From contig JAHCJQ010000013.1 of the NCBI GenBank assembly GCA_026126215.1, positions 1 to 49,754 of the forward strand: a DNA stretch of 49,754 nt, in the 5' to 3' direction. This document shows positions 43,751 through 49,754 of the stretch, in pieces; the first letter of the stretch is position 1; each line of letters begins with the position of its first letter. The notes under the pieces were generated by a model. It ran no database searches and was not told the DNA's origin. It saw only the letters and a program-made list of their open reading frames with translations. A program made the position numbers and the translations under genes. The stretch is from Alphaproteobacteria bacterium. GTDB lineage: Bacteria; Pseudomonadota; Alphaproteobacteria; Ferrovibrionales; Ferrovibrionaceae.

Positions 43751-44090
43751 CTGGCTTGGCTCCTCCCCCGGCGTGTTCATCGGCCTGACGGTGATCCTGT
43801 TTGGTGCGGCGGCCTTCATGACCGGACGCGCCATCGCCATCACCTGGCGGCCGTCCTGGCAGCTCTATCCCTACGGCCTGCTGCTCGGACTGACCAACCG
43901 CTTCTTCTGTTTCGCGCTGTTCGAGGAAGACCTGCTTTCGGTCGGCGGCTTCATCCTGGACACGCTGGTCATCCTCGCCATCGGAACGTTCGCATACAAA
44001 GTGACGCGGGCCTACAAGATGGTGAACCAGTATCCCTGGCTCTATGAAAGGGCGGGGTTGTTCGGCTGGCGCGAGCGCGAAGGGTCGTGA
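43743..44090 (+). CDS. DUF6867 family small membrane protein in the liv operon
   Basis: A 115-residue protein with about three hydrophobic segments (VFIGLTVILFGAAAFMTG, YPYGLLLGLTNRFFCFALF, LDTLVILAIGTFAYKVTRAY) and the end YPWLYERAGLFGWRE. The pattern matches the small family (DUF6867) that follows livF in many Rhodospirillales liv operons; the family name is from memory. It overlaps livF by 8 bases, so it is co-translated with the transporter and probably assists it. Function unknown. Confidence 0.75.
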
Positions 44091-44263
44091 GCGCCGTGCC
44101 GGTATTCGTTGATGATGGCCGGTTTGCACCCTAAAATCCCGGCCGAGACCGACGCCGTTCCGAACCGGGCGGCGCCGGACGAAGGACTTTGCGAGGAAGC
44201 GTCTGCAAATGCTGCCCGGTCGTTCAAGCCGGGCGGCTAACTCAACCAAACAGGAGGCAATCT

Positions 44264-45370
44264 ATGCGTAAATTCTCCCTCGGCCTGCTTGCCGCGACGG
44301 CCGTGGTCGCGCTTGGCGCGACCGGCGCCATGGCGCAGATCAAGATAGCGCTCAACGGGCCGCTGACGGGTCAGCTTGCGAGCTTCGGCGAGCAGATGAA
44401 GCGCGGCGCCGAGATGGCGGTCAAGGACCTCAACGACAAGGGCGGCATCAACGGCCAAAAGCTGTCCATTGTCTTTGGCGACGACCAGTGCGACCCGAAG
44501 CAGGCGGTCTCGGTCGCCAACAATGCGGTCAAGGAGAAGGTCGCGGCGGTGATCGGGCATTTCTGCTCCGGCTCGTCGATCCCCGCCTCCGACGTTTACA
44601 AGGAGGAGGGCATCCTGCAGATCTCGCCGGCCTCCACCAACCCGACCTTCACGGAGCGCGGCTACAAGAACACCTTCCGCGTTTGCGGCCGCGACGATCA
44701 GCAGGGCCAGGTAGCCGGTGACTTCATCGCCTCGCGCTACAAGGGCAAGAAAGTGGCAGTTGTCCACGACAAGACTGCCTACGGCAAGGGTCTGGCGGAC
44801 GAGACCAAGAAGCGGCTCAACGGCACGCACAACATCCAGGAAGTGCTCTACGAGGCGATCACGGCCGGCGAAAAGGACTATTCGGCGCTGGTATCGAAGC
44901 TGAAGCAGGCCGCTGTCGACGTGATCTATTTCGGTGGCTACCATCCGGAGGCCGGCCTGATCGTGCGCCAGGCCCGCGAGCAGGGGCTCAATGCCCGCTT
45001 CATCTCCGGCGATGCTCTCGTCGACAAGCAGTTCTGGTCGATCGCGGGCGCTTCCGGTACCGGCACCCTGATGACCTTCGATGCCGATCCGCGCAAGAAC
45101 GCGGTGGCCAAGGAAGTGGTCGACAAGTTCAAGGCGCAGGGCTACGACCCCGAGGGCTACACCCTCTACACCTACGCCGCGATCCAGGTCTTCGCCCAGG
45201 CGGCGACCGAGGCGAAGTCGGTCAAGTTCGCCGATGTCGAGAAGGTGCTGCGTAGCAAGACCTTCAAGACGGTTCTCGGCGACACGGCCTTCGACGCAAA
45301 GGGCGACGTCAAGTCGCCAGCCTACAAGGTCTATGAGTGGAAAGCCGGCGCCTACGACTACGTGAACTGA
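44264..45370 (+). CDS. livK: Branched-chain amino acid ABC transporter substrate-binding protein LivK
   Basis: A 368-residue periplasmic type I receptor. The signal peptide (LGLLAATAVVALGATGAMA, cleavage near residue 24) leads to QIKIALNGPLTGQLASFG, then DDQCDPKQAVSVANN, GHFCSGSSIPASDVYKEEGI and SPASTNPTFTERG, the usual LivK ligand-contact blocks. The start ATG 44264 has AGGAGG upstream. It follows the DUF6867 gene by a 173-base gap that contains a GCCCGG/CCGGGC stem (44214-44234), and ends at a strong terminator (45403). This arrangement would allow livK to be made in excess. Confidence 0.94.
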   Translation: MRKFSLGLLAATAVVALGATGAMAQIKIALNGPLTGQLASFGEQMKRGAEMAVKDLNDKGGINGQKLSIVFGDDQCDPKQAVSVANNAVKEKVAAVIGHFCSGSSIPASDVYKEEGILQISPASTNPTFTERGYKNTFRVCGRDDQQGQVAGDFIASRYKGKKVAVVHDKTAYGKGLADETKKRLNGTHNIQEVLYEAITAGEKDYSALVSKLKQAAVDVIYFGGYHPEAGLIVRQAREQGLNARFISGDALVDKQFWSIAGASGTGTLMTFDADPRKNAVAKEVVDKFKAQGYDPEGYTLYTYAAIQVFAQAATEAKSVKFADVEKVLRSKTFKTVLGDTAFDAKGDVKSPAYKVYEWKAGAYDYVN

Positions 45371-45402
45371 TATCCAGGGCGAAAGCCGCCCTGAAATGGA
45401 TC

Positions 45403-45436
45403 GGCCCGGCGGGTGACCGCCGGGCCTTTCTTTTTC
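45403..45436 (+). terminator. Rho-independent terminator of livK
   Basis: A perfect 10-bp stem, GGCCCGGCGG (45403-45412) and CCGCCGGGCC (45417-45426), with loop GTGA, then TTTCTTTTTC. It ends the livHMGFK operon 33 bases after the livK stop. Confidence 0.92.
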
Positions 45437-45475
45437 ATTCCTGTCTCCGCGACGCCGGCTGGCCGGCGGATGGCG

Positions 45476-45916
45476 TCACTTCTGCTGCTTGCCGCCGCCG
45501 CGGCCCTTGCGGCCCAGCCCGATATTCTTGGCGAAGGTCGAGCGCTGCTTGGCGTAGTTGGGCGCCACCATCGGATAGTCGGACGGAAGTCCCCATTTTG
45601 CCCGGTACTGTTCCGGCGTGATGCCATAGGTGGTGCGCAGATAGCGCTTCAGCATCTTCAGTTTCTTGCCGTCTTCCAGGCAGACGAGGTAATCCGGCGT
45701 GATCGATTTCTTCACCGGCACGGCCGGGCGCAGCGCGGGCTCGGCGGCGGGGGCAACCTCGGAATCGAGGCTGGAAAGGCAACTGTAGACCGAACGTATC
45801 ACCTCGGGAATATTGCCGCCCGGAAGCTGGTTGTTGCTGACATAGGCCGAAACGATTTCTGCTGCCATGCGGAGCAGCTCGACTTTCTCGTCGCCCGAAG
45901 GAGTAGACTCGGTCAT
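45476..45916 (-). CDS. MucR/Ros family transcriptional regulator
   Basis: A 146-residue regulator: an N-terminal helical part (VELLRMAAEIVSAYVSNNQL), a linker, and the Ros/MucR domain DYLVCLEDGKKLKMLKRYLR...YRAKWGLPSDYPMVAPNYA. In zinc-binding members the finger uses C-x2-C (or D)-x9-H and a later H. Here there is C79 and D82, but both His positions are Tyr (Y92, Y97), so zinc binding is doubtful, as in some Mesorhizobium MucR homologues that fold without metal. MucR proteins bind AT-rich DNA and act as H-NS-like silencers, often of their own gene. The upstream DNA is strikingly AT-rich. Lysine-rich tail (GLGRKGRGGGKQQK). Confidence 0.9.
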   Translation of the reverse strand: MTESTPSGDEKVELLRMAAEIVSAYVSNNQLPGGNIPEVIRSVYSCLSSLDSEVAPAAEPALRPAVPVKKSITPDYLVCLEDGKKLKMLKRYLRTTYGITPEQYRAKWGLPSDYPMVAPNYAKQRSTFAKNIGLGRKGRGGGKQQK

Positions 45917-46268
45917 GTTCGTTGCCCGCGTTTTGACTGTGCATCGACAAATACATGGGATGTGTTGATTTGTAAAGACTCACGCCTTAGAGCAAAAGAG
46001 AATATTTTTTGATTTTTCTTAATGAGAAGATATTGAAATTGAACGTGACACGAGAACTATGTTCCCGATCAAGTATGCGCTTTCCTCAATCGATGTAACT
46101 ACTATTGGTTTTGCATTTCAAACTCGGGTTTATCTCCCAGGTTTTGAAAAATTTCTTTGATGATGGTTTGAGCGTCTGTTACCTCCATACCTTGTGGCGC
46201 TCTAGCCACTCCCGGCGATATGTGGTACTTGTCCGCTTCGCCGCTGGATGGCCCTTCAACGCCGGAAA
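45917..46268. promoter_or_regulatory. AT-rich gene-free region between mucR and rpiB
   Basis: About 350 bases with no convincing gene, much AT-richer than the rest of the window, especially 45940-46180, which has many T runs and TpA steps. A 6-bp inverted repeat ACAAAT (45947-45952)/ATTTGT (45968-45973) lies 31-57 bases before the mucR start. It should hold the mucR promoter leftward and the rpiB operon promoter rightward. A MucR-type AT-hook-like binding region is a natural expectation. A short open frame here (46105-46320) has no homology. Confidence 0.6.
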
Positions 46269-46703
46269 ATGCCAGACAAGACGATTGCGATCGCCGCCGA
46301 TCACGCGGGTTTCGAGCTGAAAGCGCTGCTCCGGAAGGAACTGGAGCAGATGGGGTTGCACGTGCTTGATCTGGGCACGGACGGTCCGCAGTCGGTTGAT
46401 TATCCGGATTTCGGCCGCAAGCTCGCGGAGACGGTGGCGAGCGGGGCAGCGAACCGCGGGGTCGTCATCTGCGGCACGGGCATCGGCATGTCGATTGCCG
46501 CGAACCGTGTGCCGGGCGTGCGCGCCGCGCTCTGCCATGACGGTCTGTCGGCGCGGCTGGCACGCCAGCATAACGATGCCAACGTGCTGGCGCTCGGCGC
46601 GCGTCTGATCGGGATCGAGACGGCGAAGGACTGTCTCAGGGAATTCATCGGCACGCCGTTCGATGGCGGGCGGCACGCGCAGCGCGTCGCCAAGCTTCGG
46701 TAG
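46269..46703 (+). CDS. rpiB: Ribose 5-phosphate isomerase B
   Basis: A 144-residue LacA/RpiB enzyme: [27 protein letters not shown], and the catalytic loop [16 protein letters not shown] with the active-site Cys. It interconverts ribulose 5-phosphate and ribose 5-phosphate, matching the gnd product in the pentose phosphate pathway. Start ATG 46269 directly before the homology is preferred to ATG 46248; neither has a strong ribosome binding site. First gene of rpiB-glyA-nrdR-ribD-ribE, a usual alphaproteobacterial order. Confidence 0.92.
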   Translation: MPDKTIAIAADHAGFELKALLRKELEQMGLHVLDLGTDGPQSVDYPDFGRKLAETVASGAANRGVVICGTGIGMSIAANRVPGVRAALCHDGLSARLARQHNDANVLALGARLIGIETAKDCLREFIGTPFDGGRHAQRVAKLR

Positions 46704-46737
46704 GCGGCGGTCGGTAGACGGGAAGGAACAGGGTGCA

Positions 46738-48048
46738 ATGAGCAAGGCCAGCCACAGCATCGACACGGTCGCCGGCGACTTCTTCGCCCGCGATCTTGCG
46801 CGCGACGATCCGGAGGTCCAGTCGGCGCTGGCAAAGGAGCTGACCCGGCAGCGCGATTTCATCGAGCTGATTGCCTCCGAGAACATCGTCAGCCCGGCGG
46901 TGCTGGCGGCGCAAGGTTCGGTGCTGACCAACAAATATGCCGAGGGCTATCCGGGGCGGCGCTACTATGGTGGCTGCGAGTATGTGGACATTGCCGAGCA
47001 GCTTGCCATCGAGCGGGCGAAGAAGCTGTTTGGCTGCGGCTTTGCCAACGTGCAGCCGCATTCGGGCGCGCAGGCGAACCAGGGCGTCTTCTTTGCGCTT
47101 ATGAAGCCGGGCGACACCTTCATGGGCCTCAACCTGGCCGCCGGTGGCCATCTCACCCACGGCGCGCCGGTCAACCAGTCGGGCAAGTGGTTCAACGTGG
47201 TGAGCTACAATGTGCGTCGCGAAGACCATCTGATCGATTTCGACGAAGTGGCGGCACTGGCTCGCGCACACCGGCCCAAGGTGATCGTGGCCGGCGGATC
47301 GGCCTATCCGCGCATCATCGATTTCGCGCGCTTCCGCGCCATCGCCGACGATGTTGGCGCCTGGCTCATGGTCGACATGGCGCATTTCGCGGGGCTGGTG
47401 GCGGGCGGCGTGCATCCGAGTCCGCTGCCGCACGCCCATGTCGTCACCACGACGACGCACAAGACGCTGCGCGGGCCCCGTGGCGGAATGATCCTGACCA
47501 ATCACGAGGAACTGGCGAAGAAGATCAATTCCGCCATATTCCCCGGCCTGCAGGGCGGCCCGCTGATGCATGTGATCGCCGCCAAGGCCGTCGCCTTCGG
47601 CGAGGCGCTGCGCCCGGAATTCGCCGATTATGCAAGGCGCGTCGTCGAGAACGCCAAGGTGCTGGCGGCGACATTGAAGGAGCGCGGCTTCGACATCGTC
47701 TCCGGCGGCACCGATACGCATCTCATGCTGGTCGACCTGCGGCCGAAACGCCTGCAGGGCAACCGGTCGGAGGCGGCGCTCGACCGCACGCACATGACCT
47801 GCAACAAGAACGGCATTCCGTTCGATCCGGAGAAGCCCGCGGTCACCTCCGGCATCCGCCTCGGCTCGCCTGCCGGCACCACGCGCGGTTTCGGCACCGG
47901 CGAATTCCGCCAGGTCGGCGAGTGGATCGCGGAGGTCCTTGAAGGGCTCGCCGCGCGGCCGGACGATAACGGCGCGCTCGAAGCGGCGGTGCGCGAGAAG
48001 GTGATCGCGCTCTGCCGGCGGTTTCCTGTCTATGCCGGCATGGAGTAA
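46738..48048 (+). CDS. glyA: Serine hydroxymethyltransferase
   Basis: A 436-residue PLP enzyme: [40 protein letters not shown], and the PLP lysine in [16 protein letters not shown]. It converts serine and tetrahydrofolate to glycine and methylene-THF, the main one-carbon source. The ATG at 46738 has GGAAGGA upstream, 34 bases after rpiB. One-carbon units also feed the riboflavin and nucleotide genes downstream. No glycine riboswitch is seen in the short gap. Confidence 0.96.
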   Translation: MSKASHSIDTVAGDFFARDLARDDPEVQSALAKELTRQRDFIELIASENIVSPAVLAAQGSVLTNKYAEGYPGRRYYGGCEYVDIAEQLAIERAKKLFGCGFANVQPHSGAQANQGVFFALMKPGDTFMGLNLAAGGHLTHGAPVNQSGKWFNVVSYNVRREDHLIDFDEVAALARAHRPKVIVAGGSAYPRIIDFARFRAIADDVGAWLMVDMAHFAGLVAGGVHPSPLPHAHVVTTTTHKTLRGPRGGMILTNHEELAKKINSAIFPGLQGGPLMHVIAAKAVAFGEALRPEFADYARRVVENAKVLAATLKERGFDIVSGGTDTHLMLVDLRPKRLQGNRSEAALDRTHMTCNKNGIPFDPEKPAVTSGIRLGSPAGTTRGFGTGEFRQVGEWIAEVLEGLAARPDDNGALEAAVREKVIALCRRFPVYAGME

Positions 48049-48085
48049 ATGACCCGGTAGGGGTCAGTTCGAGGGGTGGAAAGAC

Positions 48086-48544
48086 ATGCGCTGTCCGTTT
48101 TGCGCCAATGACGATACACAGGTGAAGGATTCGCGTCCGACGGAGGATAACACGGCGATCCGCCGGCGCCGCTACTGCCCAGCCTGCGGCGCCCGTTTCA
48201 CGACCTTCGAGCGCATCCAGCTTCGCGAGCTGACGGTGGTCAAGAAGAATGGACAGCGGGTGCCTTTCGACCGGGACAAGCTCGCCCGTTCGATCCATAT
48301 CGCCACGCGCAAGCGCCCGGTCGAGCCGGAGCGCATCGAGCGCATGATCAACGGCATCGTCCGCCGTCTCGAGAGTTCGGGCGAAAGCGAGATCCCCTCC
48401 GACACGGTGGGCGAGATGGTGATGGACGCCCTGGCCAACCTCGATCAGGTGGCCTATGTCCGCTTCGCGTCGGTCTATCGCAATTTCCGCGAGGCGAAGG
48501 ACTTCGAGGACTTCGTCGGCAAGCTCGGCGGCGCCCACGATTGA
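48086..48544 (+). CDS. nrdR: Transcriptional repressor NrdR
   Basis: A 152-residue protein: zinc ribbon [20 protein letters not shown] ... [13 protein letters not shown], then an ATP-cone domain ([40 protein letters not shown]). It represses ribonucleotide reductase genes according to dNTP level via NrdR boxes. Start at ATG 48086, 37 bases after glyA. Its stop overlaps the ribD TTG (TTGA). Confidence 0.96.
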   Translation: MRCPFCANDDTQVKDSRPTEDNTAIRRRRYCPACGARFTTFERIQLRELTVVKKNGQRVPFDRDKLARSIHIATRKRPVEPERIERMINGIVRRLESSGESEIPSDTVGEMVMDALANLDQVAYVRFASVYRNFREAKDFEDFVGKLGGAHD

Positions 48545-49656
48545 GCGGCGTCGCGCCCGCCTTCGATCTCGAGAACATGCGCCTGGCGCTCGGCCTGGCG
48601 CGGCGCGGGCTCGGGCGAACCTGGCCCAACCCCGCGGTCGGCTGCGTTCTGGTCCGCGATGGCCGGATCGTGGGGCGCGGCCTGACGCAGCCGGGCGGCC
48701 GGCCGCATGCCGAGACCATTGCCCTGGCCGGGGCCGGTGCGGCTGCGGCGGGCGCCACCGCCTATGTCAGCCTCGAGCCCTGCAGCCACCATGGCCGGAC
48801 GCCGCCCTGCGCCGAAGCGCTGGTGAAGGCCGGGGTGCGGCGCGTGCTGATTGCCCTGGAAGATCCCGACCCGAGGGTGCGCGGCGGCGGGCGCGCAATC
48901 CTGGAACAGGCCGGCATCGCCGTGGAAGAGGGGCTTCTGGCCGACGAGGCGCGTGAGGTCAATGCCGGCTTCCTGATGCGGGTACAAAATGGCCGGCCAC
49001 TGGTCGCGCTCAAGACCGCGAGCAGCCTGGATGGCCGCATCGCCACTGCCGCGGGCGAGAGTCGCTGGATCACCGGACAGCCAGCGCGCGATTTCGGACA
49101 CCTGCTGCGTGCCCGCCACGATGCGGTCATGGTCGGTATCGGCACCGTGCTCGCCGACGATCCGGAACTGACCTGCCGCCTGCCGGGCCTGGCAGCGAGC
49201 CAGCCGGTGCGCATCGTCCTGGACAGCCAGGCGCGATTGCCGGCCCACTCCCGCCTGGTGCGCACCGCCAGGGCGGGGCCGGTCTGGCTGCTGCATGGAC
49301 CGGGCGTGGAGCCGCAACGCCTCGAGGCCCTGCGCCAGGCGGGGATCGATTGCCTCGGACTGCCGGCGGCCTCCGACGGCCGCGTCGATCTCATGGCGGC
49401 CATGCGCGAACTGGGGGCGCGCGGCCTGACAAGCCTGCTGGCGGAGGGCGGCGGGGCCTTGGCGGCCGGGCTTGCCCGGCACGGGCTGATCGACCGGTTC
49501 CACTGGTTCCGCGCGGGAATCCTGCTGGGTGGGGACGGCCTGCCGGCGGTTGGCCCGTTCGGACTCTCCGAACTCCCGCGGGCGCCTGGTTTCCGTTGCG
49601 TCAGCCGACGCCACCTCGGCGAAGATATGCTGGAAAGCTGGTATAGGGCCGGCTAA
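48541..49656 (+). CDS. ribD: Riboflavin biosynthesis bifunctional deaminase/reductase RibD
   Basis: A 371-residue two-domain enzyme. The N-terminal deaminase has HAETIALA and [11 protein letters not shown], the zinc ligands; the C-terminal reductase has [20 protein letters not shown] and [14 protein letters not shown]. It carries out the deamination and reduction steps on the pyrimidine intermediate of riboflavin synthesis. The start is taken as TTG 48541, overlapping the nrdR stop (TTGA); ATG 48577 is possible but would cut the first helix. The gap to ribE is 9 bases. Confidence 0.93.
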   Translation: MSGVAPAFDLENMRLALGLARRGLGRTWPNPAVGCVLVRDGRIVGRGLTQPGGRPHAETIALAGAGAAAAGATAYVSLEPCSHHGRTPPCAEALVKAGVRRVLIALEDPDPRVRGGGRAILEQAGIAVEEGLLADEAREVNAGFLMRVQNGRPLVALKTASSLDGRIATAAGESRWITGQPARDFGHLLRARHDAVMVGIGTVLADDPELTCRLPGLAASQPVRIVLDSQARLPAHSRLVRTARAGPVWLLHGPGVEPQRLEALRQAGIDCLGLPAASDGRVDLMAAMRELGARGLTSLLAEGGGALAAGLARHGLIDRFHWFRAGILLGGDGLPAVGPFGLSELPRAPGFRCVSRRHLGEDMLESWYRAG

Positions 49657-49665
49657 GAAAAGGAC

Positions 49666-49754
49666 ATGTTCACCGGGATCGTCACCGATGTGGGGCGCGT
49701 CGTCGCTGTCGAGCGGCGTGGCGACGTCAGATTCCGCATCGCCACCGCTTATGA
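49666..49754 (+). CDS. ribE: Riboflavin synthase alpha subunit, 5' end (partial)
   Basis: Only 29 codons are in the window: MFTGIVTDVGRVVAVERRGD and onwards, the standard start of riboflavin synthase (MFTGIV), which makes riboflavin from two dimethylribityllumazine molecules. AAAAGGAC precedes the ATG. The gene runs off the right edge. Order with ribD is usual. Confidence 0.93.
   Translation, partial: MFTGIVTDVGRVVAVERRGDVRFRIATAY

Noticed and set aside
44214..44234. GCCCGG/CCGGGC stem before livK as riboswitch or attenuator
   Set aside because: Short stem, 9-base loop, no further conserved structure and no T run.
46105..46320. 71-codon frame upstream of rpiB
   Set aside because: No homology, in AT-rich regulatory DNA, and runs out of frame into rpiB.

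Overview
The window is typical alphaproteobacterial chromosome: GC-rich, densely packed, with DivK and PleD side by side, a MucR/Ros regulator, DUF1849 (EipB-like), DUF3572, a Cys4-headed DinB, and the rpiB-glyA-nrdR-ribD-ribE order. Rhodospirillales in the broad sense fits best, but no rRNA or species marker is present, so that is inference.

Layout. 2-8027: clpA 3' end, a HIT protein, an orphan TctC-type binding protein, then a tightly packed leftward run gnd-gntK-aldehyde dehydrogenase-ridA-ridA-gdpD-GNAT. 8183-12290: signalling genes, namely a class III nucleotide cyclase coupled by a TTGA overlap to an agmatine deiminase homologue that has lost its catalytic residues, a diguanylate cyclase with an altered GGDEF box, and a 2-hydroxyacid dehydrogenase. 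12449-18599: DUF1849, a palindromic repeat cluster, leftward DUF3572-HAD-ROK-dinB, and rightward divK-pleD. 18640-22711: leftward PuuC-like aldehyde dehydrogenase, rpmG, MFS, Nudix, DUF983. 22712-30619: an accessory-looking stretch with a 42-bp tandem repeat array, an RTX-type protein, a double-hairpin repeat, corA, phnCED transport genes, a Fic/HTH pair ('mobile mystery' type) with a clear operator, and a secreted GDPD. 30651-39472: rnr, topA, dprA, a PmtA-like methyltransferase, glutaryl-CoA dehydrogenase and a third Rid protein, all leftward. 39552-45370: a small conserved protein and a complete branched-chain amino acid ABC operon livH-M-G-F-(DUF6867)-K closed by a strong terminator. 45476-46268: mucR and its AT-rich upstream region. 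46269-end: rpiB-glyA-nrdR-ribD-ribE.

How they work together: gnd and gntK serve gluconate/pentose phosphate metabolism. The two adjacent Rid proteins next to an aldehyde dehydrogenase suggest clean-up of reactive imines and aldehydes. livHMGFK with glutaryl-CoA dehydrogenase suggests amino acid uptake and catabolism. rpiB/glyA/nrdR/rib supply one-carbon units, deoxynucleotide control and flavins. The least ordinary items are the deiminase pseudoenzyme coupled to a cyclase, the three-locus palindromic repeat family with its ten-copy array in the divergent gap before the RTX gene, and the Fic/HTH operon with its operator. No tRNA, rRNA, CRISPR array, transposase or integrase was seen.
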